Position numbers and translations under genes: made by a program | In this document: one piece after another, positions 15,522-24,116 of the stretch | How the letters are laid out: every line of letters begins with the position of its first letter | Numbering within the stretch: position 1 is the stretch's first letter | Notes under the pieces: generated by a model | The model's database searches: none | Seen by the model: the letters and a program-made list of their open reading frames with translations, nothing else | What the model was told of the DNA's origin: nothing | Source: Paracoccaceae bacterium | GTDB lineage: Bacteria > Pseudomonadota > Alphaproteobacteria > Rhodobacterales > Rhodobacteraceae | Reading direction: 5' to 3' | NCBI GenBank assembly: GCA_014623385.1 | Contig: JACOMT010000003.1 | Location: 1 to 36,559 of the forward strand | DNA length: 36,559 nt

Positions 15522-17147
15522 ATGGGATGGATGGCAGATGAATCCGGGCTGGGAAAAACCGATGCGAATTACGTTCCGCTGACCCCTTTGTCGCATTTGC
15601 GACGGGCCGCCTTGGTATTTCCGGATATTTTGGCGGTCGTCTATGGTGCGCATCGAAAAACCTATGCTGAATACATCGACCGATGCACCCGTCTGGCCGC
15701 AGCCCTTGTCCGAATGGGCGTTGCCCCCGGTGATGTTGTCTCGACCATTTTGCCCAACATCCCCGCCCATGCGGAGGCGCATTTTGGCGTCCCGGCCTGC
15801 GGTGCCGTGCTGAACGCCATCAACACGCGCCTGGATATCGGAACGGTCGCCTATATTTTCGACCATGGCGGTGCCAAAGTGGTGCTGGTTGACACGCAGT
15901 TCATTCCCTTGGCCGAAGCGGCGTCGCAAGAGATGGGGGGGACCGCCCCGCAGATCATTGAGGTACCGGATGCAGGTGCCGGTTTCGCAGCAACCGGTCG
16001 CTATCCGGTTTATGAGGATGTGCTGGCCGGAGCCGCTCCAGACTTTCAATGGATCCTGCCACGGGACGAATGGGAAAGCCTGGCACTAAACTATACATCG
16101 GGCACCACGGGGCAGCCCAAGGGCGTCGTGTATCACCATCGCGGTGCCTATCTTATGACGATGGGCACACCGATCAGCTGGCGCATGGTTTTGCATCCTG
16201 TTTTCATCGCCATCGTCCCGCTCTTTCATTGTAATGGCTGGAACCACACCTGGATGATGCCGCTGTTAGGCGGCACATTGATCTGTTGCCGCGACATCAC
16301 CGCAGCCAATATCTTTGACGCGATCACGGATGAAGGTGTGACCCATCTGGGCGGTGCCCCTATCGTGTTGAATATGCTGGTCAACGCGCCAGAAAGCGAA
16401 CGACGCCATTTTGAGCACACGGTCGAGGTGTTCACCGCCGGGGCACCCCCCGCCCCAGCCACTCTCGCCCAGATAGAACCGATGGGGTTCAATGTAACCC
16501 AAGTTTATGGGCTAACCGAAACTTATGGGCATGTGACCGAATGCATCTGGCGCTCGGCCTGGAACGGGCAGGATGGCGGCACCAAGGCGGCAATTAAGGC
16601 ACGCCAAGGCGTCGCCTTTCCCCAGATGGAAGACATCACCGTGATGGATTCAAACATGGCCCGGATCAATCGGGATTCCACCGCACAGGGAGAGATAATG
16701 ATCCGTGGCAATTCGGTGATGAAAGGGTATTATAAAAACCCCGAAGCCACGAAAGAGGCCTTTGCTGGCGGATATTTTCATTCCGGCGACATCGCTGTTC
16801 AGCATCCCGACAGCTATATCCAGATTGCGGACCGCGCTAAGGACATCATCATTTCGGGTGGCGAAAACATCAGCTCGGTCGAGGTTGAAGGCGTGTTGAT
16901 GGCACATCCGGATGTGTTGCTAGCCGCCGTGGTCGCCAAACCGGACGACACATGGGGCGAAGTGCCCTGTGCCTTTGTTGAACCGAAACCAAATACCACC
17001 CCGACTGAGGCGGATCTGATCACATTTTCCCGGAAAGTCCTGGCAGGCTTTAAAGCACCCAAAAAGATTGTGTTTCAGGAGCTGCCAAAAACGGCGACCG
17101 GAAAGATCCGGAAATTCAAATTGCGCAAGGTGGCAGCCAGTTTATAA
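15522..17147 (+). CDS. AMP-forming acyl-CoA synthetase (ANL superfamily)
   Basis: About 541 residues. It activates a carboxylic acid to its CoA thioester through an acyl-adenylate in the cytosol. The P-loop-like YTSGTTGQPKGV is near residue 191. YGLTETYGH (A5 motif) is near 328, HSGDIAV (A7) near 424 and DRAKDIIISGGENISS (A8 hinge) near 436-451. KTATGKIRKFKLR at the C-terminus carries the catalytic lysine. The ATG at 15522 has GGAAGG nine bases upstream; ATG 15513 abuts that site and is less likely. The whole sequence resembles Rhodobacteraceae medium-chain/DmdB-like synthetases, but DmdB itself cannot be separated from other acyl-CoA ligases by motifs. It appears monocistronic, with IS relics on both sides of its neighbourhood. 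Confidence 0.9.
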   Translation: MGWMADESGLGKTDANYVPLTPLSHLRRAALVFPDILAVVYGAHRKTYAEYIDRCTRLAAALVRMGVAPGDVVSTILPNIPAHAEAHFGVPACGAVLNAINTRLDIGTVAYIFDHGGAKVVLVDTQFIPLAEAASQEMGGTAPQIIEVPDAGAGFAATGRYPVYEDVLAGAAPDFQWILPRDEWESLALNYTSGTTGQPKGVVYHHRGAYLMTMGTPISWRMVLHPVFIAIVPLFHCNGWNHTWMMPLLGGTLICCRDITAANIFDAITDEGVTHLGGAPIVLNMLVNAPESERRHFEHTVEVFTAGAPPAPATLAQIEPMGFNVTQVYGLTETYGHVTECIWRSAWNGQDGGTKAAIKARQGVAFPQMEDITVMDSNMARINRDSTAQGEIMIRGNSVMKGYYKNPEATKEAFAGGYFHSGDIAVQHPDSYIQIADRAKDIIISGGENISSVEVEGVLMAHPDVLLAAVVAKPDDTWGEVPCAFVEPKPNTTPTEADLITFSRKVLAGFKAPKKIVFQELPKTATGKIRKFKLRKVAASL

Positions 17148-17219
17148 TATATGGTACCCTTGTGATGTGAGGCGTACTAAAATCGTTCGATAACGTTAGG
17201 CAAAGCAGCTCGCACAACA

Positions 17220-18239
17220 ATGACCGCGCTAAAGCAATACCAGCGATTGGAGGCAACCGCCCTGTGGCGCCCGCGCCCGGGAGAACAACTTCGCGAGGTC
17301 ATTGTGTCGATTGGCGAGGCGACGCTAATCATCAGCGATTTGCAAGATCGGGCATTGACCCATTGGTCGCTGGCCGCCGTTGGCCGACAAAACCCGGGCC
17401 AGCACCCCGCGACCTATTCTCCCGATGGGGATCGCGATGAAATGCTGGAATTGGATGAGGACGAGTCCGAAATGATCGCGGCCATTGAAAAGCTGCGCCA
17501 GGCGGTGGAACGGTCACGTCTCCATCCCGGTCGGCGGCGGTTTATGGGGATGGGGATATCTGTAGCGGTGGCGGCGGTTCTGGCCCTTTTGTTTTTGTGG
17601 CTGCCCGGCGCGCTGGTGAATTACGCGGTGTTCGTGGTTCCGGCAATCACACGGGTCGAAATTGGGACCGCATTGCTGAGTCGCATTGAGCGGTTGGGCG
17701 GCACCGCCTGCGCCACCCCCCGTTCGATTCCCGCGCGCGACGAACTGGCCCGGCGCACAGGCGTACCAGGAATCGAGGTTCTGCCGGGGGGCATTCGCGA
17801 AACCCTGCACCTGCCCGGCGGGTTGTTTTTGCTGAACAAAGCGCTGATTGAAGATTACGAAGACCCCGCAGTGCCCGCCGGTTTCATCCTGGCCGAACGG
17901 ATTCGCACCGCTGACCAGGACCCGCTGGCCGCACTGTTAAAATTTGCGGGCGTACGCTCCACCCTTCGGCTGATCACCACCGGTCATATGACCGGGGCCG
18001 TGTTGGATGGTTACGCTAAGCAAATGTTCACGGCCCAACCGCAACCTGTCAATGACGCCGCACTTTTGGCCGAATTCGCCTCTTTCCAGTTGTCGCCCCG
18101 ACCTTATGCCGCTGCCCGTGATGTTACAGGCGAAAGCACATTGGCCTTTATTGAAACGGACCTGATGGACGACACCGCGCAAATGCCCGTGTTCAACGAC
18201 AGTTCTTGGATCCGGCTGCAGGCGATTTGTAGCGGATAG
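17220..18239 (+). CDS. Unrecognised membrane-anchored protein, possible degenerate M48-like peptidase
   Basis: A 339-residue protein. The N-terminal cytosolic part (1-108) has an acidic helix rich in Glu (about 78-100). One hydrophobic segment follows (about 110-140), and the remainder is probably periplasmic. The stretch from EVLPGGIRETLHLPGGLFLLNKALIEDYEDPAV into FILAERIRTADQDPLAALLKFAG has the layout of the M48 peptidase core: a strand pair, a helix, then the zinc helix. However, the expected HExxH is AERIR, so no zinc site remains. This likeness is my inference and no family is firmly recognised. ATG 17220 has only a weak ribosome-binding site. It follows the acyl-CoA synthetase by 72 bases, in the same direction. 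A further gene-free stretch runs to 18407. Confidence 0.7.
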   Translation: MTALKQYQRLEATALWRPRPGEQLREVIVSIGEATLIISDLQDRALTHWSLAAVGRQNPGQHPATYSPDGDRDEMLELDEDESEMIAAIEKLRQAVERSRLHPGRRRFMGMGISVAVAAVLALLFLWLPGALVNYAVFVVPAITRVEIGTALLSRIERLGGTACATPRSIPARDELARRTGVPGIEVLPGGIRETLHLPGGLFLLNKALIEDYEDPAVPAGFILAERIRTADQDPLAALLKFAGVRSTLRLITTGHMTGAVLDGYAKQMFTAQPQPVNDAALLAEFASFQLSPRPYAAARDVTGESTLAFIETDLMDDTAQMPVFNDSSWIRLQAICSG

Positions 18240-18407
18240 GTCACATTACCAGATGACCCGAACTTCACTCTATCCCGCAACCCTTGACCTTAAACAAGGC
18301 TTAGTTCGTGGCCAAGTCTGTTAAACGATCCGGCACAACACCCGTCTCCGGCCCGTAAAATGGACATCAGGGCCATTGAAAACCAAGCATTTTGTGCAAT
18401 GAAGGAC

Positions 18408-18863
18408 CGAGGGTTGCGGACAAACCATCAACCCGGTATGTTCCGGTGTGTTCTTGAGAAGCTCCCAGGGGTGGTTTGATGCACCTGTTTTTGCGCGGTT
18501 CGTGCCGAACGCGGATCGAATCGGCACAGACGACGTTCTAAGCAGGATTGACGCACCAGTGACTAGCGGTGGATTTCGCCGACATGCAAGCCGCGGGTTG
18601 GGGCGTTCCGGGACCGGGCCGCAGGGTCATGCGTCGCTGGTTCGCTTCAGGTGTCTGCTGCTCAGGCAGTGGCACGACCCCCGCGACCCGAAGCACGCGC
18701 CCTCACTGGCGATGGCGGCAATCGGGCAGAACCTGCCCCGCAAACACCGGCTATCGCATAACCAGGCAACCAAAACCGCTTTGCCCAAGGCCGACAGACC
18801 GGACAGAATGGCCAAATCAAAGCTTCCGCCGAACATCACGCACTCACGCAGAGGTCTTTTCGC
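18408..18863 (+). mobile_element. IS5-type element, copy B: internal-deletion derivative
   Basis: The left part (18408-18708) matches the left part of copy D: GGGTTGCGGACAAACCATC, then GWFDAPVFARFVPNADRIGTDDVLSRI and LLRQWHDPRDPKHAP. The sequence then jumps directly to the C-terminal LAMAAIGQNLP and the element end CACGCAGAGGTCTTTT. About 700 bases of the transposase centre are gone, leaving both ends at about 455 bases in total. Such a product is MITE-like: it keeps ends that a related transposase could recognise. There is no evidence of mobilisation. Confidence 0.75.
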
Positions 18864-19023
18864 GGAACGCGTCAAGTGCCTGACCGTATCCAGGCCCGCA
18901 CGGGCCAGACCTGACAAACAGGGTTCAGGACACGCTATTTTCATGACCTGAATTTATAGAACTTCGTTGCCATCCCTATAGGGCAAGGGCAGCGTGATAT
19001 CTCTGGCCGCTTCGTTCCAGGCG

Positions 19024-19884
19024 TCAAATCTGTCGGCGCATTTCCAGCATGGTGCCGAACTCTTCAACCACTTCTTCTTCGCAAGCGTAACTGTGATCCT
19101 CGTCCGGGAATCTGCCGGATTTTACGTCTTTCACATAGGCCGACAAGCCTTTAATGGCTACTTCGGAGACATTGGCATAGCGTTTGGTAAATTTAGGTTT
19201 GAAGTCACTGAACAGCCCGAGCAGGTCGTAGCTGAGCAGGATTTGCCCATCTGTGCCAACACCCGCACCGATGCCGATTGTGGGAATCTCCAATTCTTGC
19301 GATATCATGCGCGCGATGGTGTGGGGAACTGCCTCAAATTCCACCATGAAACAGCCCGCATCCTGAATGGCCAGCGCGTCTTCGAGAATCAACATGGCGT
19401 CTTGCGCTGTTTTACCTTGCACACGAAAACCACCATATTGTGCTATCTTATGCGGTGCCATACCGATATGGCTGGCGGTGGGAATGCCCGCATCGATGAT
19501 CGCCTTCAGAATATGCGCCTGAGCCCGCCCGGCCTGCGGTTTGACGGCTTCACAGCCGCCCTCCTGCATGAAGCGGGCAGCATTTGAAACGGCCAAGTTG
19601 GGATCATAGTAACTTTTGTAGGGCATACAGCCGAGCGAGAAGGTGTTGGGCGCGCCGCGGCGCACGGATTGCGCGTGCATCACCATCATCGCCATCGTGG
19701 CAGGTATGGTCGAGGCGTGCCCATGCGATATCATCGCCAAGCTGTCACCCACCACCACAACATCGACGCCCGCCGCCTCGGCCCATTGGGCCGAGGTGTA
19801 ATCCGGTACCGAGGTGTAGACGAATTTCTCGCCAGTTTTCTTTGATGCCCGAATTTCGCCCACAGTACGCTTTTTTCTGTCCAT
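19024..19884 (-). CDS. PanB-like ketopantoate hydroxymethyltransferase homologue with altered metal site
   Basis: A 286-residue homologue of PanB, a TIM-barrel enzyme that adds a hydroxymethyl group from methylene-THF to 2-oxoisovalerate. Similarity is clear throughout: VVVGDSLAMISHGH (44-57), VRRGAPN (74-80), GGFRVQGK (151-158), GIGAGVGTDGQIL and the C-terminal GRFPDEDHSY. In E. coli PanB the magnesium ligands are Asp45, Asp84 and Glu114, with catalytic Glu181. Here D47 and E184 are kept, but the equivalents of Asp84 and Glu114 are C86 (SLGCMPY) and Q117 (AVKPQAG). A canonical PanB role is therefore doubtful; it may be a paralogue with another substrate or metal. It sits 45 bases downstream of a membrane hydroxylase, on the same strand, not next to panC. 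Start ATG 19884 has a GGGGAA just upstream. Confidence 0.85.
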   Translation of the reverse strand: MDRKKRTVGEIRASKKTGEKFVYTSVPDYTSAQWAEAAGVDVVVVGDSLAMISHGHASTIPATMAMMVMHAQSVRRGAPNTFSLGCMPYKSYYDPNLAVSNAARFMQEGGCEAVKPQAGRAQAHILKAIIDAGIPTASHIGMAPHKIAQYGGFRVQGKTAQDAMLILEDALAIQDAGCFMVEFEAVPHTIARMISQELEIPTIGIGAGVGTDGQILLSYDLLGLFSDFKPKFTKRYANVSEVAIKGLSAYVKDVKSGRFPDEDHSYACEEEVVEEFGTMLEMRRQI

Positions 19885-19929
19885 TTTCCCCGTACTCTTT
19901 GGTTACGCCAATCCTGGTCCGAAACCAGC

Positions 19930-20733
19930 TTATTCCACGGGGACGGATTGCGTCGAAAGGGTCGGACGGCCATCAGGTGTTTTTGACGTCCGGCGCATGT
20001 CAGTTTTAACAAAGCGCGTGTCATACCCGTTGAACACATGACCCAGCAAACTGCGGTTCAGATCTGAGGTGCCAAAAAGCCAATCCATGATCGGGAATGT
20101 CAGGTTCATGTTCTGCTCCATCATGATGGATTGATTATGATGCGCGGTGTGATGGCGGCGGATCGTGTTAACAAAGGGCATTTTCCGCACAAAGAAGCTC
20201 TCTTCCACATGGCAGCATGCATGCATGAATTCATAGAGCAGATACATCGACGTGGTCGTCGCCATGATCAGCCAACCGATATTTGCGGTGAACACGAACC
20301 CGCCAACCAGTGCTATCGGGATTGAGATGCACAGGAATGTCACCAGCGCATAAGGAGGAAAGAACGTCACCCGGAAATCATGCGCCCCGGCAAAGCGCAT
20401 TTCCTTGTCTGTGAAGAACTGGTGATGCATCAGCGTGTGACGTTCATAAATCGCCCGCAATGCCTTGATCTTGGATGGGCGATGCATGACGAATCTGTGC
20501 AGGAACCATTCAAAGAAATTGGCACCCAGAAACATTACAGGAACGATAAGCCATTCATACCATTGAATATTCGACAAGCTTTGAACGTAGATATTCATAG
20601 CCGCGAAGCCAATGGCGTAGATGATAGCCACATGCAGCCACCCATTGTACCAGCCGGTAATGCGTGATCGATAGGTGTCGCGGTATTTCCGTTGGCGATC
20701 ATTCATCATGCTTTGGGTCAGTTCTGTAGACAT
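19930..20733 (-). CDS. Fatty acid hydroxylase / sterol desaturase family membrane di-iron enzyme
   Basis: A 267-residue integral membrane protein of the family that inserts oxygen into lipid or sterol-like C-H bonds with a di-iron centre. Histidine boxes are complete: H79 and H84 (HRFVMH), H99 with H103-H104 (HTLMHH), H171 and H175 (HACCH) and H194-H195 with H198-H199 (RRHHTAHH). Helix pairs lie near 33-53, 60-78 and 125-165. ATG 20733 is preferred because AAGGAC precedes it by about eight bases; an upstream in-frame ATG would add 35 unconserved residues. The PanB-like gene follows on the same strand after 45 bases, and a DUF6166 gene lies upstream. The lipid substrate cannot be told from sequence. 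Confidence 0.87.
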   Translation of the reverse strand: MSTELTQSMMNDRQRKYRDTYRSRITGWYNGWLHVAIIYAIGFAAMNIYVQSLSNIQWYEWLIVPVMFLGANFFEWFLHRFVMHRPSKIKALRAIYERHTLMHHQFFTDKEMRFAGAHDFRVTFFPPYALVTFLCISIPIALVGGFVFTANIGWLIMATTTSMYLLYEFMHACCHVEESFFVRKMPFVNTIRRHHTAHHNQSIMMEQNMNLTFPIMDWLFGTSDLNRSLLGHVFNGYDTRFVKTDMRRTSKTPDGRPTLSTQSVPVE

Positions 20734-20777
20734 TGGGCTGTCCTTGCTTCTAAAAGTTTGGGCAATTGCAAAGTTGG

Positions 20778-21086
20778 TCAATTGCGCCGGGAGATGTTGG
20801 AAAGGGCCACGTCGATATCGGTGCTGCTCATTTCCCACTCATTGTCAAAGTTTGCGACGACGTGCCGCATGAAACCTTCATGCAATCTTAGTGCTTGGTC
20901 CGCATTTCCCAGGTGGTCCACGAGAATTGCCAGCGCCAATTGCGCGGGCCCGGCACCCTCATAACTCCACTCGATCCCGTCATCGCTGATTGCTTTCACC
21001 GACAGCGCCAAATCAAGCGGCGTATCATCCACGGTTACAAGGCACCCGTCAATCGTGCGGTCACCGATATAGATTTTTCCGGCCAT
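20778..21086 (-). CDS. DUF6166 family small protein
   Basis: A 102-residue soluble protein of unknown function. The pattern IYIGDRTIDGCLVTVDD, then GIEWSYEGAGPAQLALAILVDHLG (residues about 36-60) and the closing WEMSSTDIDVAL, is that of DUF6166. Proteins of this type are small single-domain sequences often found in accessory DNA. It lies 44 bases upstream of the hydroxylase on the same strand and may be cotranscribed with it and the PanB-like gene. Its start ATG 21086 is divergent from the membrane-protein pair at 21189, leaving about 100 bases for shared promoters. Confidence 0.72.
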   Translation of the reverse strand: MAGKIYIGDRTIDGCLVTVDDTPLDLALSVKAISDDGIEWSYEGAGPAQLALAILVDHLGNADQALRLHEGFMRHVVANFDNEWEMSSTDIDVALSNISRRN

Positions 21087-21188
21087 TTTGGTTTGGTGTC
21101 TCCGTCAGTTCGCACCGCAGCGGGATTTGCACTCAAAGTCGGATTATGTAACAATGCCGTTCAAATGTCAACAAGGGGCTGGAATAAA

Positions 21189-21569
21189 ATGGATGGAGTA
21201 ACCAATTTTGGTGCCGCTGCCGGGTTTGGCATTGCATCGCTGCTGTTTTCCATTGGGCTTGTCTTGTTAAGCGGGTTCATCCCGGTTTCCGGCGACAGAC
21301 AAGGCGGAGCGGGGCGGCTCATTCTGGTTTTGGTTGGCGGCATGCTGTCGCTTGCATTGGCTGGAATGGCCGTTCAGATTGCGTTGCTGTCCCTCAGCGC
21401 ATCCTGGGCCATCGTTATTGGCGGCGGTTGCTTCTTGCTTGCGCCACTTCTGTTAGAGCCACTGCCAACGCGTCTTCGCGATGAATTGCCGGGAATCGTG
21501 CTTTACATTATCATTGCCGCACCATTATCCTTGTTGGCTGCGCTCATTTCCGGTCTGTTGGAGGTCTGA
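21189..21569 (+). CDS. Small integral membrane protein, unknown
   Basis: A 126-residue protein beginning MDGVTNFGAAAGFG with four predicted hydrophobic helices (about 8-30, 40-62, 68-90 and 103-124). It has no known domain I can name. ATG 21189 is chosen because the upstream in-frame region lies antisense to the DUF6166 gene and is not hydrophobic. AAGGGG lies about 10 bases before the start. It is followed after three bases by another small membrane protein, so the two probably form one transcript. A function cannot be proposed. Confidence 0.65.
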   Translation: MDGVTNFGAAAGFGIASLLFSIGLVLLSGFIPVSGDRQGGAGRLILVLVGGMLSLALAGMAVQIALLSLSASWAIVIGGGCFLLAPLLLEPLPTRLRDELPGIVLYIIIAAPLSLLAALISGLLEV

Positions 21570-21572
21570 ACC

Positions 21573-21758
21573 ATGCCGAAACCGATCAAGATGATGCTGT
21601 CCATTGTTGTCGTGCTCGTTCTTTTTCTGGCCCACCTGTTTCGCGATTTTTTGGGGATGAACGTGGGACCGGTTTATCTGGGCGGTTTGTGCATCTTTCT
21701 GGTCTGGGCACTGTGGGTGTTTCCGGAGCCGGAGAAAAAGAAGCTTCCGCAACGGTAA
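21573..21758 (+). CDS. Small two-helix membrane protein, unknown
   Basis: A 61-residue protein with two hydrophobic segments (about 6-25 and 33-50) and a basic tail, EKKKLPQR. The ATG at 21573 follows the previous stop by three bases, so it is probably translated by reinitiation. The two segments and the tight spacing suggest it works with the preceding protein. No family is recognised. Confidence 0.6.
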   Translation: MPKPIKMMLSIVVVLVLFLAHLFRDFLGMNVGPVYLGGLCIFLVWALWVFPEPEKKKLPQR

Positions 21759-22326
21759 CCGGACGTCGAATCAACCCTGCCAAACCACGACGTTTCACAG
21801 GGCAAAGCCATACCGCAACAGGGCGATTCAGGCCTGGTTACAGACATGACTCTGTAACTCTGCACCGGATACGCTTACCATGCAGGCGCGCCGTGTTTTG
21901 AAAAAGCTGACTGTCACCTTTCGGGCTAGCATCCGGCGCGTTTTTGTCAGAATCTGGCATTGCGGGTTCACTCGGAATAAGGTGGATGCCTGTGTGTGAG
22001 GTGCCACAAGGGCTGGTCAATATTCATTCTGCCCAGACTCGATGTGGCCGTCTCAAAGATTAACCTAAAGAAAACCGTGTAATCGCACACGGAAACGTTC
22101 AGGTGCGGTGGGTTGTCGGCGTCGCCAACTGACTGCCCGACTACCTGGAAGGATTCGCTTACACGACGTCATAATATAATCCGCTGCACCAGGTCGGTGC
22201 CAACTATTCTGAAATAAAAGGATTTACACAGATTTCTGGGGTCCAGGAAAAATATTTATTGCAGTAGAGGCAAAACAAAAATAGTGCCTTTAAGTATACT
22301 GGTTAAAGCAATTTGGGAGGCTGGCC
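21759..22326 (+). other. Gene-free interval upstream of the second TRAP operon
   Basis: No coding sequence, tRNA or IS block could be supported in these 568 bases. Short open frames exist, including one on the minus strand at 21838-22020, but none has a ribosome-binding site or family features. The last 130 bases are AT-rich and must hold the promoter of the transport operon: TATACT at 22295-22300 is a possible -10 element, but no convincing -35 is seen. Confidence 0.5.
22186..22200. promoter_or_regulatory. Inverted repeat, possible operator for the TRAP operon
   Basis: GCACC, five bases, GGTGC (22186-22200) lies about 125 bases before dctQ and could bind a dimeric regulator such as the GntR protein whose relic lies in the operon. 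Short repeats like this also arise by chance. Confidence 0.25.
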
Positions 22327-22806
22327 TTGGCGGGTTATTTACACAGAGTTGGAGACGCGGCTGAATCCATGATTCAACTGGTCGGCACTGTTTTGTTTAT
22401 CATCATGATTGTGTCCGTTTTTTATGAGGTCATAATGCGCTATGTGTTCAATGCGCCAACCTTCTGGTCAGAGGCGTTGGCGCGCAATTCGATGATATGG
22501 GTTGTCGTGTTGGGCCTGTCGCTGGGCATCCGCAAAAAAGATAACATCCGCGTAGACTTCATCGTCCTCATGTTGCCTAGGGGTGTCCAGATGGCGCTTG
22601 GGTACTTGCGCATCGCGCTGGTCGTCGTCTTTGCAACCGTCTTTCTCATCCATGGTATGCGTCTTGCGATAACCAATCTGACGCAGACGGTGACGGGGCT
22701 GGGTATACCGGTGTTCTGGATCTATATCTGCGTCCCATTATCAGGTTTATGCATGCTCATTTTCCTGGCCGAGGCCCTCCTTAAAGAGGATACGAGCCCG
22801 TTCTAA
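22327..22806 (+). CDS. TRAP transporter small permease subunit (DctQ)
   Basis: A 159-residue inner-membrane protein with four hydrophobic helices (about 18-37, 52-69, 88-108 and 126-147). The DctQ motif FWSEALARN lies near 47-55, followed by the basic DNIRVDFI segment. It begins at TTG 22327, preceded by GGGAGG (22315-22320) at a good distance; no ATG fits the N-terminus. DctM follows with a one-base overlap (TAATG). It is the first gene of a probable seven-gene unit that runs to 30082. This operon has separate Q and M genes, unlike the fused permease in the first locus, so the two transporters belong to different TRAP subfamilies. Confidence 0.9.
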   Translation: MAGYLHRVGDAAESMIQLVGTVLFIIMIVSVFYEVIMRYVFNAPTFWSEALARNSMIWVVVLGLSLGIRKKDNIRVDFIVLMLPRGVQMALGYLRIALVVVFATVFLIHGMRLAITNLTQTVTGLGIPVFWIYICVPLSGLCMLIFLAEALLKEDTSPF

Positions 22807-24083
22807 TGGCCCTTACTATTCTCATCTTCCTGCTGCTGTTCACGCTGATTATCGGACTGCCGTTGCCGTTTTGTTTGGGCGTTGCCTCTGTCGGGGCACT
22901 GCTGTTTTTCGATTTTCCTGTGCCGATGACTATCGTACCGCAACGATTCGTGGCGGGTATCGACAGTTTTTCCTTCATGGCAATCCCGTTCTTTCTGTTG
23001 GTGGGCGATCTGATGAACACCGCCGGAATCACCCAGCGGATTATTCGTTTGTCGAATGCGCTTGTCGGGCACCTTCCCGGCGGGTTAGCTCAGGTTAACG
23101 TGGTAAGCTCCATGTTCTTTGGCGGAATTTCGGGGTCGTCCTCGGCCGACACGGCCAGTATCGGATCGATCCTAATCCCTGCCATGAAGAAAGAGGGATA
23201 TGATGCCGATTTTTCCGTTGCGCTGACAGCAACGTCATCTTGCTGCGGACCCATCATCCCGCCAAGCATCGGACTGATCCTATATGGTGTGATCGCGAAT
23301 GTTTCGATCACCAAACTGTTTCTGGCCGGCTACATTCCGGGCCTTCTTTTGGGCGGTTCGCTTTTGATCACAGCATATGTGATATCGAAAGAACGTGGCT
23401 ATCCCACACATCCGCGGGCCAACGCGCGCGAACTGTTCGAGGCGTTCAAAGGCAGCATTTTTGCTGCGGCACTTCCTTTCTTGATTATTGGCGGGCTTCT
23501 GAGTGGCGTCTTTACCGTCACCGAAGCCGCAGGTGTGGCGGTGGTCTATACGCTTTTTGTAGGCTTCTTCATCTATCGCGAATTGACGATATCCGGCACT
23601 ATCCAGGTCCTGCGGAATGCCGTGGTCAAGGTGGGCACGCTGATGTCGATTGCGGCATCGGCCCTGATCTTTGCCTGGGTGCTAACCATTCTCGAAGTGC
23701 CACAGCAATTGGCGTTGGCCATTCTGAGCTTCTCAGACAACAAGTATATCATCCTATTGATGCTGAACGTGTTTTTCCTGTTCATCGGAATGTTTATGGA
23801 GCCGAAAGCCTCGCTTCTCATCCTGATGCCAGTGATCCTTCCACTACTGCAACCGCTGGGGATCGATCTGATTCACTTCGGGATCATCATCATCTTTAAC
23901 AACGTGATTGGCCTGATCACGCCGCCGATCGGCATCGTGCTGAACCTCGCGGCAAAACTAGGAAACGTCGGCATGGATCGCGCGTCGATTGCAGCATTGC
24001 CTTTCCTTGGATCAATGCTTATCGTATTGGTCATCATAACCTATGTTCCCGCGCTGGTTCTGTTCCTGCCGGGCCTGCTTTGA
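22806..24083 (+). CDS. TRAP transporter large permease subunit (DctM)
   Basis: A 425-residue protein with about twelve hydrophobic segments; it is the sodium-coupled transport subunit. Family motifs are present: GGISGSSSADTASIGSILIP near 99-118, PPSIGLILYGVIANVSI near 150-166, and LITPPIGIVLNLAAKLG near 375-391. ATG 22806 overlaps the dctQ stop by one base, which indicates translational coupling. The length is standard for an unfused DctM. Confidence 0.93.
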   Translation: MALTILIFLLLFTLIIGLPLPFCLGVASVGALLFFDFPVPMTIVPQRFVAGIDSFSFMAIPFFLLVGDLMNTAGITQRIIRLSNALVGHLPGGLAQVNVVSSMFFGGISGSSSADTASIGSILIPAMKKEGYDADFSVALTATSSCCGPIIPPSIGLILYGVIANVSITKLFLAGYIPGLLLGGSLLITAYVISKERGYPTHPRANARELFEAFKGSIFAAALPFLIIGGLLSGVFTVTEAAGVAVVYTLFVGFFIYRELTISGTIQVLRNAVVKVGTLMSIAASALIFAWVLTILEVPQQLALAILSFSDNKYIILLMLNVFFLFIGMFMEPKASLLILMPVILPLLQPLGIDLIHFGIIIIFNNVIGLITPPIGIVLNLAAKLGNVGMDRASIAALPFLGSMLIVLVIITYVPALVLFLPGLL

Positions 24084-24116
24084 AATGCACACTGAATGTA
24101 ACAGGGAGGAAACACC

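Noticed and set aside
18321-18527. Minus-strand reading with a PDVHFTG piece, resembling the transposase PDVHFSAD block
   Set aside because: Only a few residues match and no flanking transposase blocks are seen, so chance is likely.
21838-22020. Small minus-strand open frame in the gap before the second TRAP operon
   Set aside because: No ribosome-binding site, no recognisable features and low-complexity polar composition.
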